Positions 22,698 through 34,625 of a DNA stretch of 64,000 nucleotides are shown piece by piece. The notes under the pieces are model-generated. The model ran no database searches. It was not told where the DNA came from and saw only the letters and a list, made by a program, of their open reading frames with translations. This DNA is from Dactylis glomerata (taxonomy: Eukaryota > Streptophyta > Magnoliopsida > Poales > Poaceae). Location: NCBI GenBank assembly GCA_007115705.1, contig QXEO01000821.1, positions 1,352,884 to 1,416,883 on the forward strand. The letters run 5' to 3'. Made by a program: the position numbers and the translations under genes. Each line of letters begins with the position of its first letter. Position 1 is the stretch's first letter.

Positions 22698-25600
22698 ATG
22701 AATTCGACGGCTTTTTCGCTTTTAGCCAACAGCAGTTCAGAAGTCTACGGAAGTCAAGAGGTGGAACTAACCATCGGAAGTCTGAGCATCCTCATCGGGC
22801 CGTCGGGTTCGTCCCGTCTTTCGGACCCGACGAAACAAGATCCATCGGCAAGAGAGCCTGAAGCAACAGAAATAATGGAGTATTCCGACGGCTCCTCCAG
22901 CGAGGTAAACTCGCCGGTCAGCCTAGAAGAAGTACAAAAAGGAAAAGTCTCAGAAGACAACAATGCGAAGGATAACTTCAACGCAGAAATCCAATTCAAC
23001 GATCTCGTGATCTGTCTCGACGATATCTCAGATAAATCAACAGACACATGGAAAACAGGTTTAGAGCTTTCTGAAGACGACGACTCGATCCTCTCAAGCT
23101 TCAATAACAACATTGGTAAACAGTGCCAGGTGCTCGCCATTGTGGGAGACAACTCAGAAGAATTCGATGAAAATAACAACCCAGTGATAAACCCAGCAAA
23201 TATTGATAGAGGAGCAAATCATCTAGCAGAAGGGCAAACAGTGGAATCCCTCACAGCCAGGGAAAAAATTCGACTATCAGTCGACGAGTGGAAAATAATA
23301 AGAGAAGCCGTAGAACACCGCACGCCAATACCATCAAATTCCAGCAAAGACATGCTTTTTGGGTATCATTACGCCCTACGGCAGCAAGCAAAGCAGTTAG
23401 CAAAGGAAAAGATAGAGATACAAAGAAGGAAAAATTCAGCCATTGCAGCTAGCGAAGCCGCTCGAAAAGCACGAAGCGACGCATCATACAGCAACGCAAG
23501 GAAAAATCGTCGACATGGCTCAAGGTACGACAACCTCGAGTACTCCGATAGACAAAGTATCTCGAAAAACCTCGACTCGTCCTTCCTATCGGTCGACGAG
23601 CAGGGGAACATCCTACCAAAAACACCTGAAGCAGCATTAGTAGCAGCGCAGGCATATCTGCTCACAACTCGACCAAGTCCAGGAGATCCTAGGGAGCACA
23701 TGCACAGAGCAGCATTGAACGGACTCAACATGGTAGGCCACAAGCTATCAGCAAAAGGAGAAGAAGCACATCATCACAAGGAAGCACACAAAGCAAGGTC
23801 ACCTCGCCGTCACAATAGTCCTCGGCATAGAAGCAGTAAACACCGATCTCGATCTCCATCACCAAAACAGCATGGTGGAACTCGAAGATCGCGATCCCCG
23901 AACGAAAGGCGCGACTATGAAGACGACAAAAAAGAAATGGGGGCATCGTGCTTTACCCGAAGGGTTCGCACCACTCCAGTTCCTAAGGGATTCAAGTTAC
24001 CTCATGATCAGCAAAAATACGACGGGTCACAGGAACCACAATCATGGCTCGCAGATTACTTACAAGCAGTTCAAATATTAGGAGGAACCAAAGAAACAGC
24101 AATGCAAAGTTTGCAACTACACCTCACCGGCGCAGCAAGGTCATGGTTGAGCAAATTAGAAAAAGAATCCATTGGAAGCTGGGAAGATCTCACAAAGCAA
24201 TTTACAAGTAACTTCAGGTCGACATACAAACGGCCAGCATCAATAGAAGAAGTCAAAGCGTGCGTACAGCAATGCGACGAAACGCTGCGGGCGTACATCC
24301 AAAGATGGAGCCTCATCAAAAATTTAGCAGTCGAAGTTTCAGACGAAAGAGCAATAGACGCGTTCATCATTGGATTAAGGCGAAGAGACCTAGTCGAAGA
24401 GATGGGTAGAATCAAGCCAAAAACAGTGTCAGATCCTATGGACACAGCAAACAGATTTGCAGATGGAGAAGATGCGTGCAACAACAAACGGACACGATCT
24501 CCAGAGGACGACAGAAGAAATAGATATGGAAGTCAAAGGAGACGATCCCGAAACTACGATACCTACGGCTCTCACAGTCAAGTCGCCGCAGGATATAAAG
24601 ACAACAGTTATCAAGGAAACGATCGCAGAAGCTCGGGATATCGAACTTACGGAAAAGAGGACTATAAGAAATTCCCACCAAGAGAATCCAGAGAGTATAA
24701 CCCATCACCAGAAGATATGCTCAATGGGCCTTGTCATATACACTCAGCGTTCGTCGACGGGAAGCGAGTATCAAGGCATGCAATGAAAGACTGCACGACA
24801 TTCCTAAAATTACAAGAAGCAGCAATAAACAAACAAACCGAAGCAAGGCGGCAAGGATTCGAATGAAGTAACAATCCCCTGACAAGCCAGCAAGGAAACA
24901 ACGGAACTCCTCAGGGACAAGACCAGCAAAACAAGGGACACGACGATGACGACGAAGGGTACGTCCCATCAAAAGGACACATCACAGCAATGATACAACC
25001 TGTGCCCAAGTCGAACAAAGAAGAAAAGAGTATAACTCGACAAGTCAATCTAGCAGTCCTGTCGCCTCCAGCTACAACCGAATATCTCCATTGGTCAGAG
25101 CAACCAATAGAGTTCAACAGAGAAGATCACCCTATAATAGTACCTCGGCCGGGAAACGCGCCTTTGGTACTCAAAGCTCAAATCGGCGCGTATGATGTCG
25201 ACAGAATATTCATGGATGCAGGGAATGGAATTAACTTGATATACGCGAAAACACTCCGAGCAATGCATATATCACTAGAGTTCCTGAAGCCAACAGATTG
25301 TTCCTTCCATGGAATCGTACCAGGAAGTGCCAATTACCCGCTGGGTCGAATAGCACTCAATGTTTGCTTCGGCAACCGACACAACTATAGAAGAGAAAAG
25401 CTAGACTTCGAAGTCATGGATTGGCCATCACAGTATCACGCGATCCTCGGACGACCCGCGTTTTCGCGATTCATGGCAGTGCCTCACTATACATATTTAG
25501 TACTTAAAATGCCAGGACCAAGAGGAATAATTACAGTCAAAGGAAGTTTTGAAGTCTCAGATCTTTGCGACAGGGAGTTCCACAAGATGGCGCAAAACTT

Positions 25601-25763
25601 TGGCATGATAGCCAACTATGTGGAAAAGGTGAAGAACACGACTACAGAAGGCATCAAGCTACTCGAAGGACGCGTCGCGGAGCCCGAGGCAAAGAAACCA
25701 CGAGTAGAAACACCAGGAGAAGGCAAAGGCGCAGGAGAAGAAGAGAAAACTGCGACGTTGTAA
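22698..25763 (+). pseudogene. Tat gag-protease polyprotein with one nonsense codon
   Basis: The frame is open through the primer site. I chose ATG 22698 (MNSTAFS) because the related copy keeps that codon (51594) but has TTG at the earlier position. An acidic N-terminal half is followed by Arg/Ser/His-rich stretches. A retrotransposon gag domain at about 24020-24440 carries FKLPHDQQKYDGSQEPQSW and RSWLSKLEKESIGSWEDL. TGA at 24864-24866 interrupts the frame, which then continues into an aspartic-protease-like domain (FMDAGNGINLIYAKT, then AILGRPAFSRFM) to TAA 25761-25763. The protease loop reads DAG rather than the DGG seen in the related element at 55630. Confidence 0.88.
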
Positions 25764-26050
25764 ACATAAAGAAGAGCAGGACACAAAGGCTATAAAAGCC
25801 ACGAGTTATACTAGGGGCAATACCCTCTAGATCCAGAACACAGGTCATCGGCCGGATCTCTTGGGTCACCCCATGTATCTTATATTACAAGTATAAATAA
25901 AGATAAATCGTTCCTCATATTCGAGTTTACGAATCTTTCCAAAGGGAAAATGCGGCAAACGCACGACTTACACAATAACGCTTTGAGAATAAATTTTTCG
26001 ACACAACAGTCGCAAAATAAGATACTCTCGCGTTCCATATATTCAAAACA
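25764..26050. other. spacer between protease and antisense gene
   Basis: No ORF. It replaces the RT-RNase H-integrase region expected here in an autonomous element. Confidence 0.6.
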
Positions 26051-26990
26051 TTACAACAACGGGTTGTCAGAATCATCTACGCCTAAAGGGTCCAAATAAT
26101 GGTACTCGCGAAAAAACGCAGCATTCGCTTCAAGAAGCCTAGCCACGAGTCTACGAGCAGGCTGCAACGTGTTCTCCATATGTACTCGAAGGCTAGCTCC
26201 ACCTGGAACCAAACTTAGGGCCATAGTGCTGTAATTCAACCTCGGGTGCCACTTGCGTATCCACCCGAGAGCAAAATTGGCACCAGCCACTAAGTTTAGC
26301 TCTATCAGCCTATGAATACGATGACTTGATCTGAAAGTATCAAGAAGAAGAGGGAAAGTTGCAGGTAAAGGATTACGAGGAAGCATGACGGAGTGCATAG
26401 TTGTGAGAGCTCGTCGGCAACCATCAACTGATTCGCCAATATGCTGGGCACGGTCTTGAAGCAATACAATGGCGCTCCGGCGTCGAGGATCAGACCACAA
26501 AGTCTCGCAGCCAGTCGACATTCTCTCCAAAGCAGTATTCCGTTCAGCAACTCGACGTTCTTCAGCAGCAAAATCCAAACAAGTACCTACAATGGCAAAG
26601 AGGTCACAAGAGCAGCAGCGCACAAACAATGAAAGAAGGAGTCGAAAGAAAACCCACATCGCAACAGCTCGCAAGCAGACTCGACAATGCCAAGAATAAA
26701 GGACTCGCACTCTTCATTATGAACAACTTTCGCCATTAAGCTGGAGACCTTTTCTTCAAGGGAAGAGATTTTCTTCATATAGCCACTGGCTTGGCTAGCC
26801 TTTTTAATAGCCATCTGTGCTTGGCGTTTGGCCAAGGATAGGCGAGTTTCAAGGTCAGATATCCTCGAAGAATATTCCGCGCATTGATTGCATCGACTAG
26901 GAGTCGACGAAATCTGAGGATCGAATCCACGGGCAGAAGAAGGAGCAGAACCATGAGTCAAAGGATCAGGAACATGTATCGACTACAAAA
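26051..26990 (-). CDS. antisense cargo, downstream coding block (coiled-coil exons)
   Basis: Minus strand. An acceptor-like TTTTGTAG at about 26987 precedes an exon with CNQCAEYSSRISDLETRL and heptad-like helix, ending near 26645 (ESACELLRC). A second exon begins near 26588 after GCCATTGTAG (GTCLDFAAEERR) and runs to the stop at 26051. It reads as helical sequence of unknown function. It may be a 3' extension of the Transposase_28-type gene, reached by alternative splicing around the stop at 27142, or a separate gene. The exon borders are my reading of GT/AG motifs. Confidence 0.5.
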
Positions 26991-27141
26991 GAAAAGAAAA
27001 GAGAAACAATTTCAGAAAGGCAGCATAAAACTTCATACGAAGAGGATATATTTACATAAGAGTACAACCCTATGGCTAAAGTTCTCGGGTTGCACTTTAC
27101 ATTCAAAAGGAGGAAACTAAAAAGCTACAAAGAAGCTGAGT

Positions 27142-29793
27142 CTATGCCACCTCAGCATTCTGATCCGTGGTAGAAGGGGGCGCGACAGCTTCCTCGCTAG
27201 AAGTCGACGGTGGCACCGGATCTTTCGCCGCTGGAGGTGGTGCAGCAGGCACCGCAGAGGCTGCCGAAGGAGAAATCGTTGTCAACAATGCAGGTGCCAA
27301 CTTCTTCGCCTTCTCGAAAAACACCTTCATCTGGTCACGGGTGTGGCCATGAGGGGAGCTAACCCTCTCCCAGTCGAAGTCCGTACCGTGCGCAAGGGAA
27401 AGTGCAATAGCACCCTCGGCGCCGCGCTTAATGGACAGCCCTTTCAGCTGGAGAGTGGGGTCTTCATCATTGTCAAAAGATTTGGCGAGTTCAGTCAGGT
27501 TGCCCTTCGGGATTGCCATCCTTTTCTTCGGCCACAACCCGGCAAACAGCCGTGACAGAACGCGGCCAGCCAACTCAAAAGTTTCCTGGATAGATATCCA
27601 GTTTTCTTCGAGTAGGTTAACCGCATCCATAAGAGGATCATCGTCCGTTTGCAGGGACGACAGAGATACCCCTGTGAATTCTAAGCAATAGAAAAGAAAA
27701 GAAGAGACAAGTGTCAATAAATACACCAGTGCGACAGGAGACGAAGACATAAGACAAGTCGAAGAACTCACTTTCGGCAGCAGTAGACATGGTGTGGAGA
27801 CGCTCTGCCACGGCCTGCTCCCGCTGAGCATTCTCCTTGTTGGCATCAGCTAAAGCCTTTTCCGCTTTCTTCGCCTTGGCAAGCGCAGATTTCTGCGACT
27901 TCTCAGCAATGGCCTTGGCAGCGGTCGCAACGTCATAAGCTTTTTGCGAAGCTTTGAGCTCTGCCTCCAGCGAAGCAATTCGAGCATTGGCGGCTGCTAA
28001 AGCAGCTGCATAGGAAGTCGACAGAGAATCAGATAGATAACAAAGGATGAAGTGCAGAAGACAAGTGGTGATTGGACGTTAAAATTGTACCTTCGGAAGC
28101 TTTCGCAACCTTTAGGTACCCCGCGCACTCCGTGCCCAGGGCGATAAATCTCTTCACCAAGGCCTGATAAAAGAAGTGTGTAAGAGTAGAAGTGCATGAA
28201 AGGGAAGAAGGGAAAGAAGAATTACTTACATCATCAGAAGAAACAGTAGGTGCGTGAGCTTCCAGAGAAACTTCGGCTTCTTTGGCCTTCTTTGAGCGTT
28301 TCGACTGTCGAGTTTGAGGAACCTTCCTCACGCCGGACCTAGTGGCCCTCGGCGCAACATCTGGTTCGACAGGCTCATCAATCGTCACAGGAGAAGGTGG
28401 TGGAACAGCCTTAGCATCTGTTGGTGGCTCTTCGTCATCACTACATAGAAGGTATAAGTTATGGAAACAAGGCAAGAACAAGGCAATTGAAAAGTTCGAC
28501 TACAACACTTACGATGCAAGCATGTCGAAGTACTCCATATCTTCTGCACGAGCGGGGGTTTTTTCAGCCGCTGCAGAACTCGATGAAGCAATTTCGTCGA
28601 CACGTTTCCTTTTCTTGTCGACACCAACATCTTCAGCAAGTACAGGAGGAGTCGATGTCGATGAGCTGGTTTCCTCTTCTGAATCTTCGACATCATCTCC
28701 GTCCTGACTTTCGTCAGCCTCGGGGGCTTCAGATGCAGGAGAGGCTAGATCAGCCGGAAGGGGCCCTTCCTCTGGAAGAGGAGGACGCGAAACAAGAAAT
28801 TGGTGACCCTGTATATAAATAAGTAAGCAGAGTGCAAAGTCAAATAATGATGCAAGTCGAAACAAGCAAAAGTTTGAGAAAAAGTGGACGTAAAAATACA
28901 TACCTCAGGAAGAGGGTGCACAGAGTCGAAAAAATCAGCGGCTAAATCCGCAACTGCATGTTCCTTTGTGAGCTTGGTGAGATTCCGGACTCGCTTGTCG
29001 ACATCTTCTTTCGACATCAGGTCTTCAGATATGCGAGTAGGATCTTCCAAGCCAGAGAAACTCCAAAGTTTGGAAAGGCGGTGCTGTAGGGGTTGAACTC
29101 GACGTTGAATAAAGAACGCCATGAGTTGCATACCCGATAGAGCCCCCCCTTGACCTCCTTGTAAAGATTTGATACGGGAAAGAAGAGGAAGAATTTCTTG
29201 TGCTTCCGCATCTGAGGGGAGTGCATCCCATGATATCAATTTCTTTATCTCTTGGGAAGCATCAAAAGAGGCAGGCCAAATTCATCTCCAGGAGAGGATT
29301 TGCGGTCCTTGATATAGAACCACTTTGTCCTCCATCCCTGGACAGACGCGGCCATGGAAAATTCAAAGTATTGCACCTCAGGGCGCACAGAAACGACGGC
29401 TCCACCCAGTTCGGGTTTCCTAGCCAAAGAAACATTGGGGCGGAGTCGAAAGATTGATCTCCAGAGAAGGAAGTGGGGCTCAATGCCCAAAAATGACTCG
29501 CAAAGAGTCACGAAACAAGCAATGTGGAGAAGGGAATTTGGTGTGAGCTGATGGAGCTGCACACCATAGACAAATAGCAGCCCACGAAGAAACTCGTGGG
29601 CAGGAAGGGACAAACCGCGGAGGAGGAAAGCAAGGAACATTACCCGGTAACCGCTCGGGGGTTTCGGGATCCGTTCGGTACTGGGAAATTTGATGGAATC
29701 TTCAGCAGCGATGAGGCCGTCCGCCGTGGCCTTCTCCACCTCCTTCTTGGTGATGGTGGAGCGAACCCAGTTGGTGGCAGAGGACTTGGCCAT
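27142..29793 (-). CDS. antisense cargo gene with Transposase_28-type (PF04195-like) domain, multi-exon, one apparent frameshift
   Basis: Minus strand, opposite to gag. From ATG 29793 (MAKSSATNWVRSTITKKE) exon 1 carries LPAHEFLRGLLFVYGVQLH and LCESFLGIEPHFLLWRS. This is the hallmark of the Pfam family called putative gypsy type transposon. At about 29266 one T appears to be missing from a T-run, shifting frame into FDASQEIKKL. Exon 1 ends at 28904 before GTATGT. Further exons follow at about 28814-28510, 28440-28220, 28160-28092 and 28008-27775 (Ala/Lys-rich coiled coil), and a last exon from about 27680 to the stop at 27142. Biochemical function is unknown. Location suggests an additional ORF of the retrotransposon, known in Tat/Grande-type elements. 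Confidence 0.75.
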
Positions 29794-29938
29794 ATCGCTC
29801 TTGGTGGCCAGATGCTTCACGCGCATTCAGCACAAAAGTGCGCTTGGGGGCTCCGCAAGAGAGGAAGAGGCAGAGGAGATCGGCAATGGAGGCGGCGGAG
29901 GCAACGAGCTGGTAAACAGTACGATTCCCCACTATGCC

Positions 29939-29948
29939 ATTTATATAT
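29939..29948 (-). promoter_or_regulatory. TATA-like box of the antisense cargo gene
   Basis: The minus strand reads ATATATAAAT, about 145 bp upstream of the ATG at 29793. This spacing fits a TATA box plus a 5' UTR and indicates a promoter independent of the LTR. Confidence 0.55.
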
Positions 29949-29974
29949 CTTCTGAGAGAAGGATCGTGGGCTGA

Positions 29975-31045
29975 GACGTGGCGCAAAGATCGGAAACGGC
30001 AGCCCACCAACGGTCAAAAATCGTGCAGCCCGTTAAACGGTCACAAAATCGCGGAAGTTACAGTGTTACCCATAAAACGGTTCGCACTGATGAAGAGCTA
30101 CGTCATCATTGACGCGATAAAGTAAATATATAAAGGTAAAAGGATGGCGCCGACTAATGCTGAATTTATGAAAAGGATCATCTATGAAGGATTTTTGGTT
30201 ATAGCCTTGGGGGCTGTTACTTTCAAAAAAGTCGAATAGAACTCTTCATTAAAGTAGTGGACTAATACTCGATGACAAGGTGTTCTTGAAAGTATCTCGA
30301 GTTGAAGAATCTTGAAGTTGAAGTGTTTCGAGTTAAAGTATGACGGGCTACATTATGTCTTGAGCCTATACTCGAAAAACCCTTTTTCGACTATAGCCTC
30401 GGGGGCTACTCCCATCGGGAGCGCTGAGCGCGCACCCGACGATATTCATTGGTAAAGCATTGGAGATTTGAGAAGTGTTGCTCCCATCGGGAGCGAGTTT
30501 TATGGTTGTAGAAACCCGAATATTTTCAGTCAAAATTTGGCTGCGACATAAGATTCTCGAGTTGCGTTATCGCAACGAAACTCGAATGCCGTGACTTGTC
30601 ACGAAGGTAAGACCCCGGGATCCGTCCTGTGTGGCCTGGTATACGCACATGGATGCGCTCTGCTGGTATGTATCCGTGTCTACGACGCGAAGAAAATCCT
30701 GGTGGACGCACTAGGTACCCTGAGAACCACTGGGATTCATTCTTTGTAAGTCCTAAATGCGGCAAAAGAATGGATTTGACCGGTATCCCGAATTCAAGTC
30801 CAAGGGGATTGAATTTGAAGTAGGTGACAAGTATCTGTTCCGGCAGTTAACTGACCTCTTGATCCGTCAGAGTTGTCAGGCTTGCTCATCAAAACCCCTT
30901 GCGAAAAAATATCATGAAAATAAGTCGAAAAGACTAAGTCGAGGATTTGGAGATATGAAGAAGTCGAAGAAATTGATCAAGTCGAAGATTTAAAGATTAG
31001 AGATTCAACCTGAATTTATAATTCTGGTAGAATCTCAGGGGCTAC
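29975..31045 (+). other. 3' module of the Tat element with polypurine tract
   Basis: Non-coding. About 30590-30970 is closely similar to the reverse complement of 45460-45820 in the pol-bearing relative. Both also share a GGGGGCTACTCCCATCGGGAGCG motif, here split near 30400-30420. The segment ends CAGGGGCTAC before the LTR, the likely polypurine tract. Confidence 0.75.
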
Positions 31046-31379
31046 TGACAAGGGTATAGTTAATAGAGCCCGTTAGTTGAGTACCCCTGAGGCCCGATAA
31101 GCTAGGCCCAATTGTAATGATAGTCGAATACGAGTTACTACCGTATGTCGATATTGTAATCTATATCGAACCCTACCCGATCCTCGAGACCTGGCCACCT
31201 ATATATAGGGGCCAGGAGGGGACGGTGTAGGGCAGATTGAAAGCAAGCCAGGTTGAACACCCAAGTTTACTTTCGATACACACCTATTTCGACTAACTTT
31301 ACCTTCGAGTTCATCCGACGCCCTATCTCCCCGATCCTAAGTCCTTCATCTAGGACATTTGTCGAGTTAACCCTCGTCA
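31046..31379 (+). repeat. 3' LTR of the non-autonomous Tat element
   Basis: 334 bp, TGACAAGG to CCCTCGTCA, followed by CCGAG (31380-31384). Confidence 0.95.
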
Positions 31380-31384
31380 CCGAG

Positions 31385-33118
31385 TGTCCTCTCATCTTCG
31401 GGTCCAGCTATGTCGAGCTCCATATCATGAAACCCCGACATGATTTCATCCACCCCGACTTTAGCAAAGCCAGCTGGAATCTCACGGCCATGCCAGCGTA
31501 CATCAGGGCCAGAAGGTAAAGCTTGTCCGATGGCCACCTTCATGGATATGTTCTTGAATCTCTGATGGAGTTCACATGATGTTGACTCCTTCATTCCATC
31601 TACGGGGTAGCCGGGACCGCCCTCTATCATTCTTCGTGCATCGTCGGGCGGGGCCTCAGATTCAGCCACGCTGCTTTTCCGCTTAGATGGGGCGCCGGTA
31701 ATATCGAGTGCAGGATCTTCCTGGCGCGCTACTCCTCTAAGCTCGTCAATCTGCTTCTGTTGCTCGTTAAGCCTGGCAAGCAACTGGTTGAACTTGTCAT
31801 TCTCCTCATCCTGCTGTCACTTCTTTGCTCTCGCTCAGCTTCTGTAAGTGTCTTGGTCTCTGGCAAACCCAAGCCACCACGGGTAAGAAGGACCGAAGCC
31901 TCGCATTTGTCCTCCATGTTCGTCATTGCCGAGGACCAGTGTGAGCAAATCTTTCTCTCTATCTGGAGTGAACTGTCTTTTTCTCTCTTTAATTTTTTCA
32001 CTATCTTTTTCCAATTATCTCTGGGTATCCTAAGACCGTCACTGCAGATAAGGTCCCCTGTTTCTTCGTCGTACGAACCACCATGCGCAAGGAACCAATT
32101 TCTTGCTCTCAATTCCCACTCATCACGGATGGGTTCAGGTATGATGCCTTTAGCTAGCATATCTTGCTCTTTCTTATCTCACTTTGGGATGGCAGTCTCA
32201 TAGCCCCCTGGCCCCAGCGTGTGGTGATATTTCTTCTTGTCGGCATTTTTCTTGTTCTTTTCTGATAATGCCTTGGCATCTTCTGACTCCTTGTACTCTT
32301 GAAATGCCTTCCAGTGATTCTCCTGCTTGGCTAGATACCCCTCGAATACTGGCAGTTTCTTTGTCTTCCGATAGTTTTTCCATAGCTTCTTCTTCCAGCT
32401 ACGGAACAGTTCGGCCATCTTCTTTAGAGTCCACTGCTTGACTTTGGTCCTCAGTTTTTTTGCGGCGTCTTCATTCTCACATTCTGGCAGGTTGAAATGT
32501 GACATGAGATCATTCCAAAGATTATCTTTGTACCTGTCGGCGACATAGTCACTATCGGCTGCCCCTTTGCGCTTGTTCCACTCCCGAACGCTGATCGGGA
32601 CGTGATCCCTATCGAGAACTCCGCATTGCTTCTTGAATGTGTCAGCAGCATTCTTAGGAAGCTTGGGTTCGCCCGTAGGCAATATCACCTCAAAGGTGTA
32701 ATGCGTCCGTGCATCCAACTTTTTAGTCGGGCCTCGTTTCGTAGCTTTGCTCGATGTGGAGGCCTAAGAGGGAGAAACATTTGTCAAATGAATGTATATG
32801 TATACAATATAGAGCTATCTCCAATATTTTTCACATATTACAAGTGATTGTCGAACTTCATATGTATACCTCGCCGGACTTTATTATTTCTCCACCGGCT
32901 TCTCCACCGGCTTCTCCATCAGTGGAGCTATCACCTTCTCTGTCATTGGAGCTATCTCCTGCCCCATCGGCTTCATCTTCGTGTCGGTCGACCTCCATTC
33001 CATCTCCGAAGGGGTTTAGATATGACGACGGAGATTCAGCTGGTTCAACGTCGGGGGCGTCTTTGATTATATCTTCGAGAAGTTCTTCCTCTTCGAGGTT
33101 CCTGCTATGTGGATCCAT
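31385..33118 (-). pseudogene. CACTA second gene, 5' half (TNPA-like)
   Basis: Minus strand. Exon 1 starts at ATG 33118 (MDPHSRNLEEEE), is very acidic, and ends near 32873 before GTATAC. Exon 2 from about 32765 holds a basic, Trp-rich segment (RTKVKQWTLKKMAELFRSW, then WELRARNWFLAHGGSYD), as in TNPA-like CACTA proteins. TGA at 32179-32181 replaces a probable Trp codon. A one-base deletion near 31815 shifts the frame into a coiled-coil segment (NQLLARLNEQQKQIDEL). The gene is then cut by the Tat element at 31384. In characterised CACTA elements this protein binds the subterminal repeats. Confidence 0.75.
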
Positions 33119-33185
33119 AGTTTCTGCAAAATACGAACATTTGATTAACTAATAAACTAACAAACTTAAAAATACTAACAATATA

Positions 33186-34072
33186 TGATGCTAGATTATT
33201 ATTCTATTTCTATTTGCAAAATAATTCGATTTCTATTTGCAAATTAATTCTATTTCTATTTGCAAATTAATTCTATTTCTATTTGCAAAATAATTCTAAC
33301 TAAATAAATTCTAACTAAATAATTCTAACTAAATAAATTCTAACTAAATAATTCTAACTAAATAATTCTATTTCTATTTGCAAATAAATTCTAACTAAAT
33401 AATTCTAACTAAATAATTCTATTTCTATTTGCAAATAAATTCTAACTAAATAAATTCTAACTAAATAAATCTAACTAAATAATTCTATTTCTATTTGCAA
33501 ATAAATTCTAACTAAATAATTCTATTTCTATTTGCAAATAAATTCTAACTAAATAATTCTAACTAAATAATTCTATTTCTATTTGCAAATAAATTCTAAC
33601 TAAATAATTCTAACTAAATAAATCTATTTCTATTTGCAAATAAATTCTAACTAAATAATTATAACTAAATAATTCTATTTCTATTTGCAAATAAATTCTA
33701 ACTAAATAATTCTAACTAAATAATTCTATTTCTATTTGCAAATAAATTCTAACTAAATAATTCTAACTAAATAATTCTATTTCTATTTGCAAATAAATTC
33801 TAACTAAATAATTCTAACTAAATAAATCTAACTAAATAATTATATTTCTATTTGCAAATAAATTCTAACTAAATAAATTCTAACTAAATAAATACTAACT
33901 AAATAAATACTAACTAAATTAACAAATTAACAAATAATATCTAACCCTAACACTAACTAAATTAACAAATTAACAAATTAACAAATAATATCTAACCCTA
34001 ACACTAACTAAATTAACAAATTAACAAATAATATCTAACCCTAACACTAACTAATTAACAAATTAATTATTA
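33186..34072 (+). repeat. AT-rich minisatellite inside the CACTA element
   Basis: More than a dozen variable copies of TTCTATTTCTATTTGCAAAT interspersed with AAATTCTAACTAAATAATT units make arrays of about 38-63 bp period up to about 33905. Then come three copies of a segment with ATCTAACCCTAACACTAAC and AACAAATT repeats. Confidence 0.9.
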
Positions 34073-34085
34073 TTTTTAAAAAACC

Positions 34086-34385
34086 TTGCAGATGGCACGG
34101 CGGCGGGCACGGCGGCGCGGCGGCTGGCGGCGCGGCGGCTGGCGGGCGCGGCGGCTGGCAGTACGGCGGCGCGGCGAGCTCGGGCGGCTGGCAGTACGGC
34201 GGCGCGGTGGCGCGACGGCTGGCAGTTCGGGCGCGACGGCGGGCACGGCGGCACGGCGGCGGCGAGCTCGGGCGCGGTGGCGGGCACGGCGGCACGGCGG
34301 CGGCGAGCTCGGGCGCGGTGGCGCGGCGGCGGCGAGCTCGGGCAGCCTGACGGCGTGCGGTTTCTCCTCGCGCGCGAAATTTTCT
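34086..34385. repeat. GC-rich imperfect repeat block
   Basis: Short units such as GGCGGCGCGGCTGGCG and GCGGCGAGCTCGGGCG repeat irregularly. Overlapping frames on both strands are Ala/Arg/Pro-rich and look like a by-product of composition. Confidence 0.8.
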
Positions 34386-34388
34386 AAG

Positions 34389-34590
34389 TCCCGGCACTGG
34401 CCGGGACGAAGAGGCACGTTTTATACCCCGGGACCTTTAGTCCCGGGCGGTGGTTCAAGCCGGGACTAAAGGAGGGCCTTTAGTCCCGGCTTGAACCACC
34501 GCCCGGGACTAAAGGCCTCGGCGGGGGGTTTCCAGCACCAGGGCCTTTAGTCCCGGTCTGTGGCCCCGACCGGGACTAAAGGCCTATTTT
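34389..34590. repeat. internal CACTA-type hairpin cluster
   Basis: 34434-34472 and 34477-34515 are perfect 39-bp inverted copies separated by 4 bp. Each is built from TTTAGTCCCGG and its inverse. A third hairpin follows to about 34585. These are the same motifs as at the element ends, but lie about 5.6 kb inside. Confidence 0.9.
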
Positions 34591-34625
34591 CTGTTTTTTT
34601 TGTTTTATTTGTTTTATAAATAGTT

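Larger units (their letters stand above)
22327..31379 (+). mobile_element. non-autonomous Tat-family gypsy element, 9,053 bp, complete
   Basis: 334-bp LTRs differ at three positions and are flanked by CCGAG duplications. The plus strand encodes gag and protease only; RT, RNase H and integrase are absent. The space before the 3' LTR is filled by a spliced minus-strand gene. Its family is shared with 45028-51222, which has pol, and with 51223-53479. It sits inside the coding region of the CACTA second gene. With no RT of its own it must have been mobilised by a relative. Confidence 0.95.

Noticed and set aside
34047..34469. Ala/Pro/Arg-rich ORFs on both strands
   Set aside because: They come from GC-rich simple repeats inside the CACTA element.
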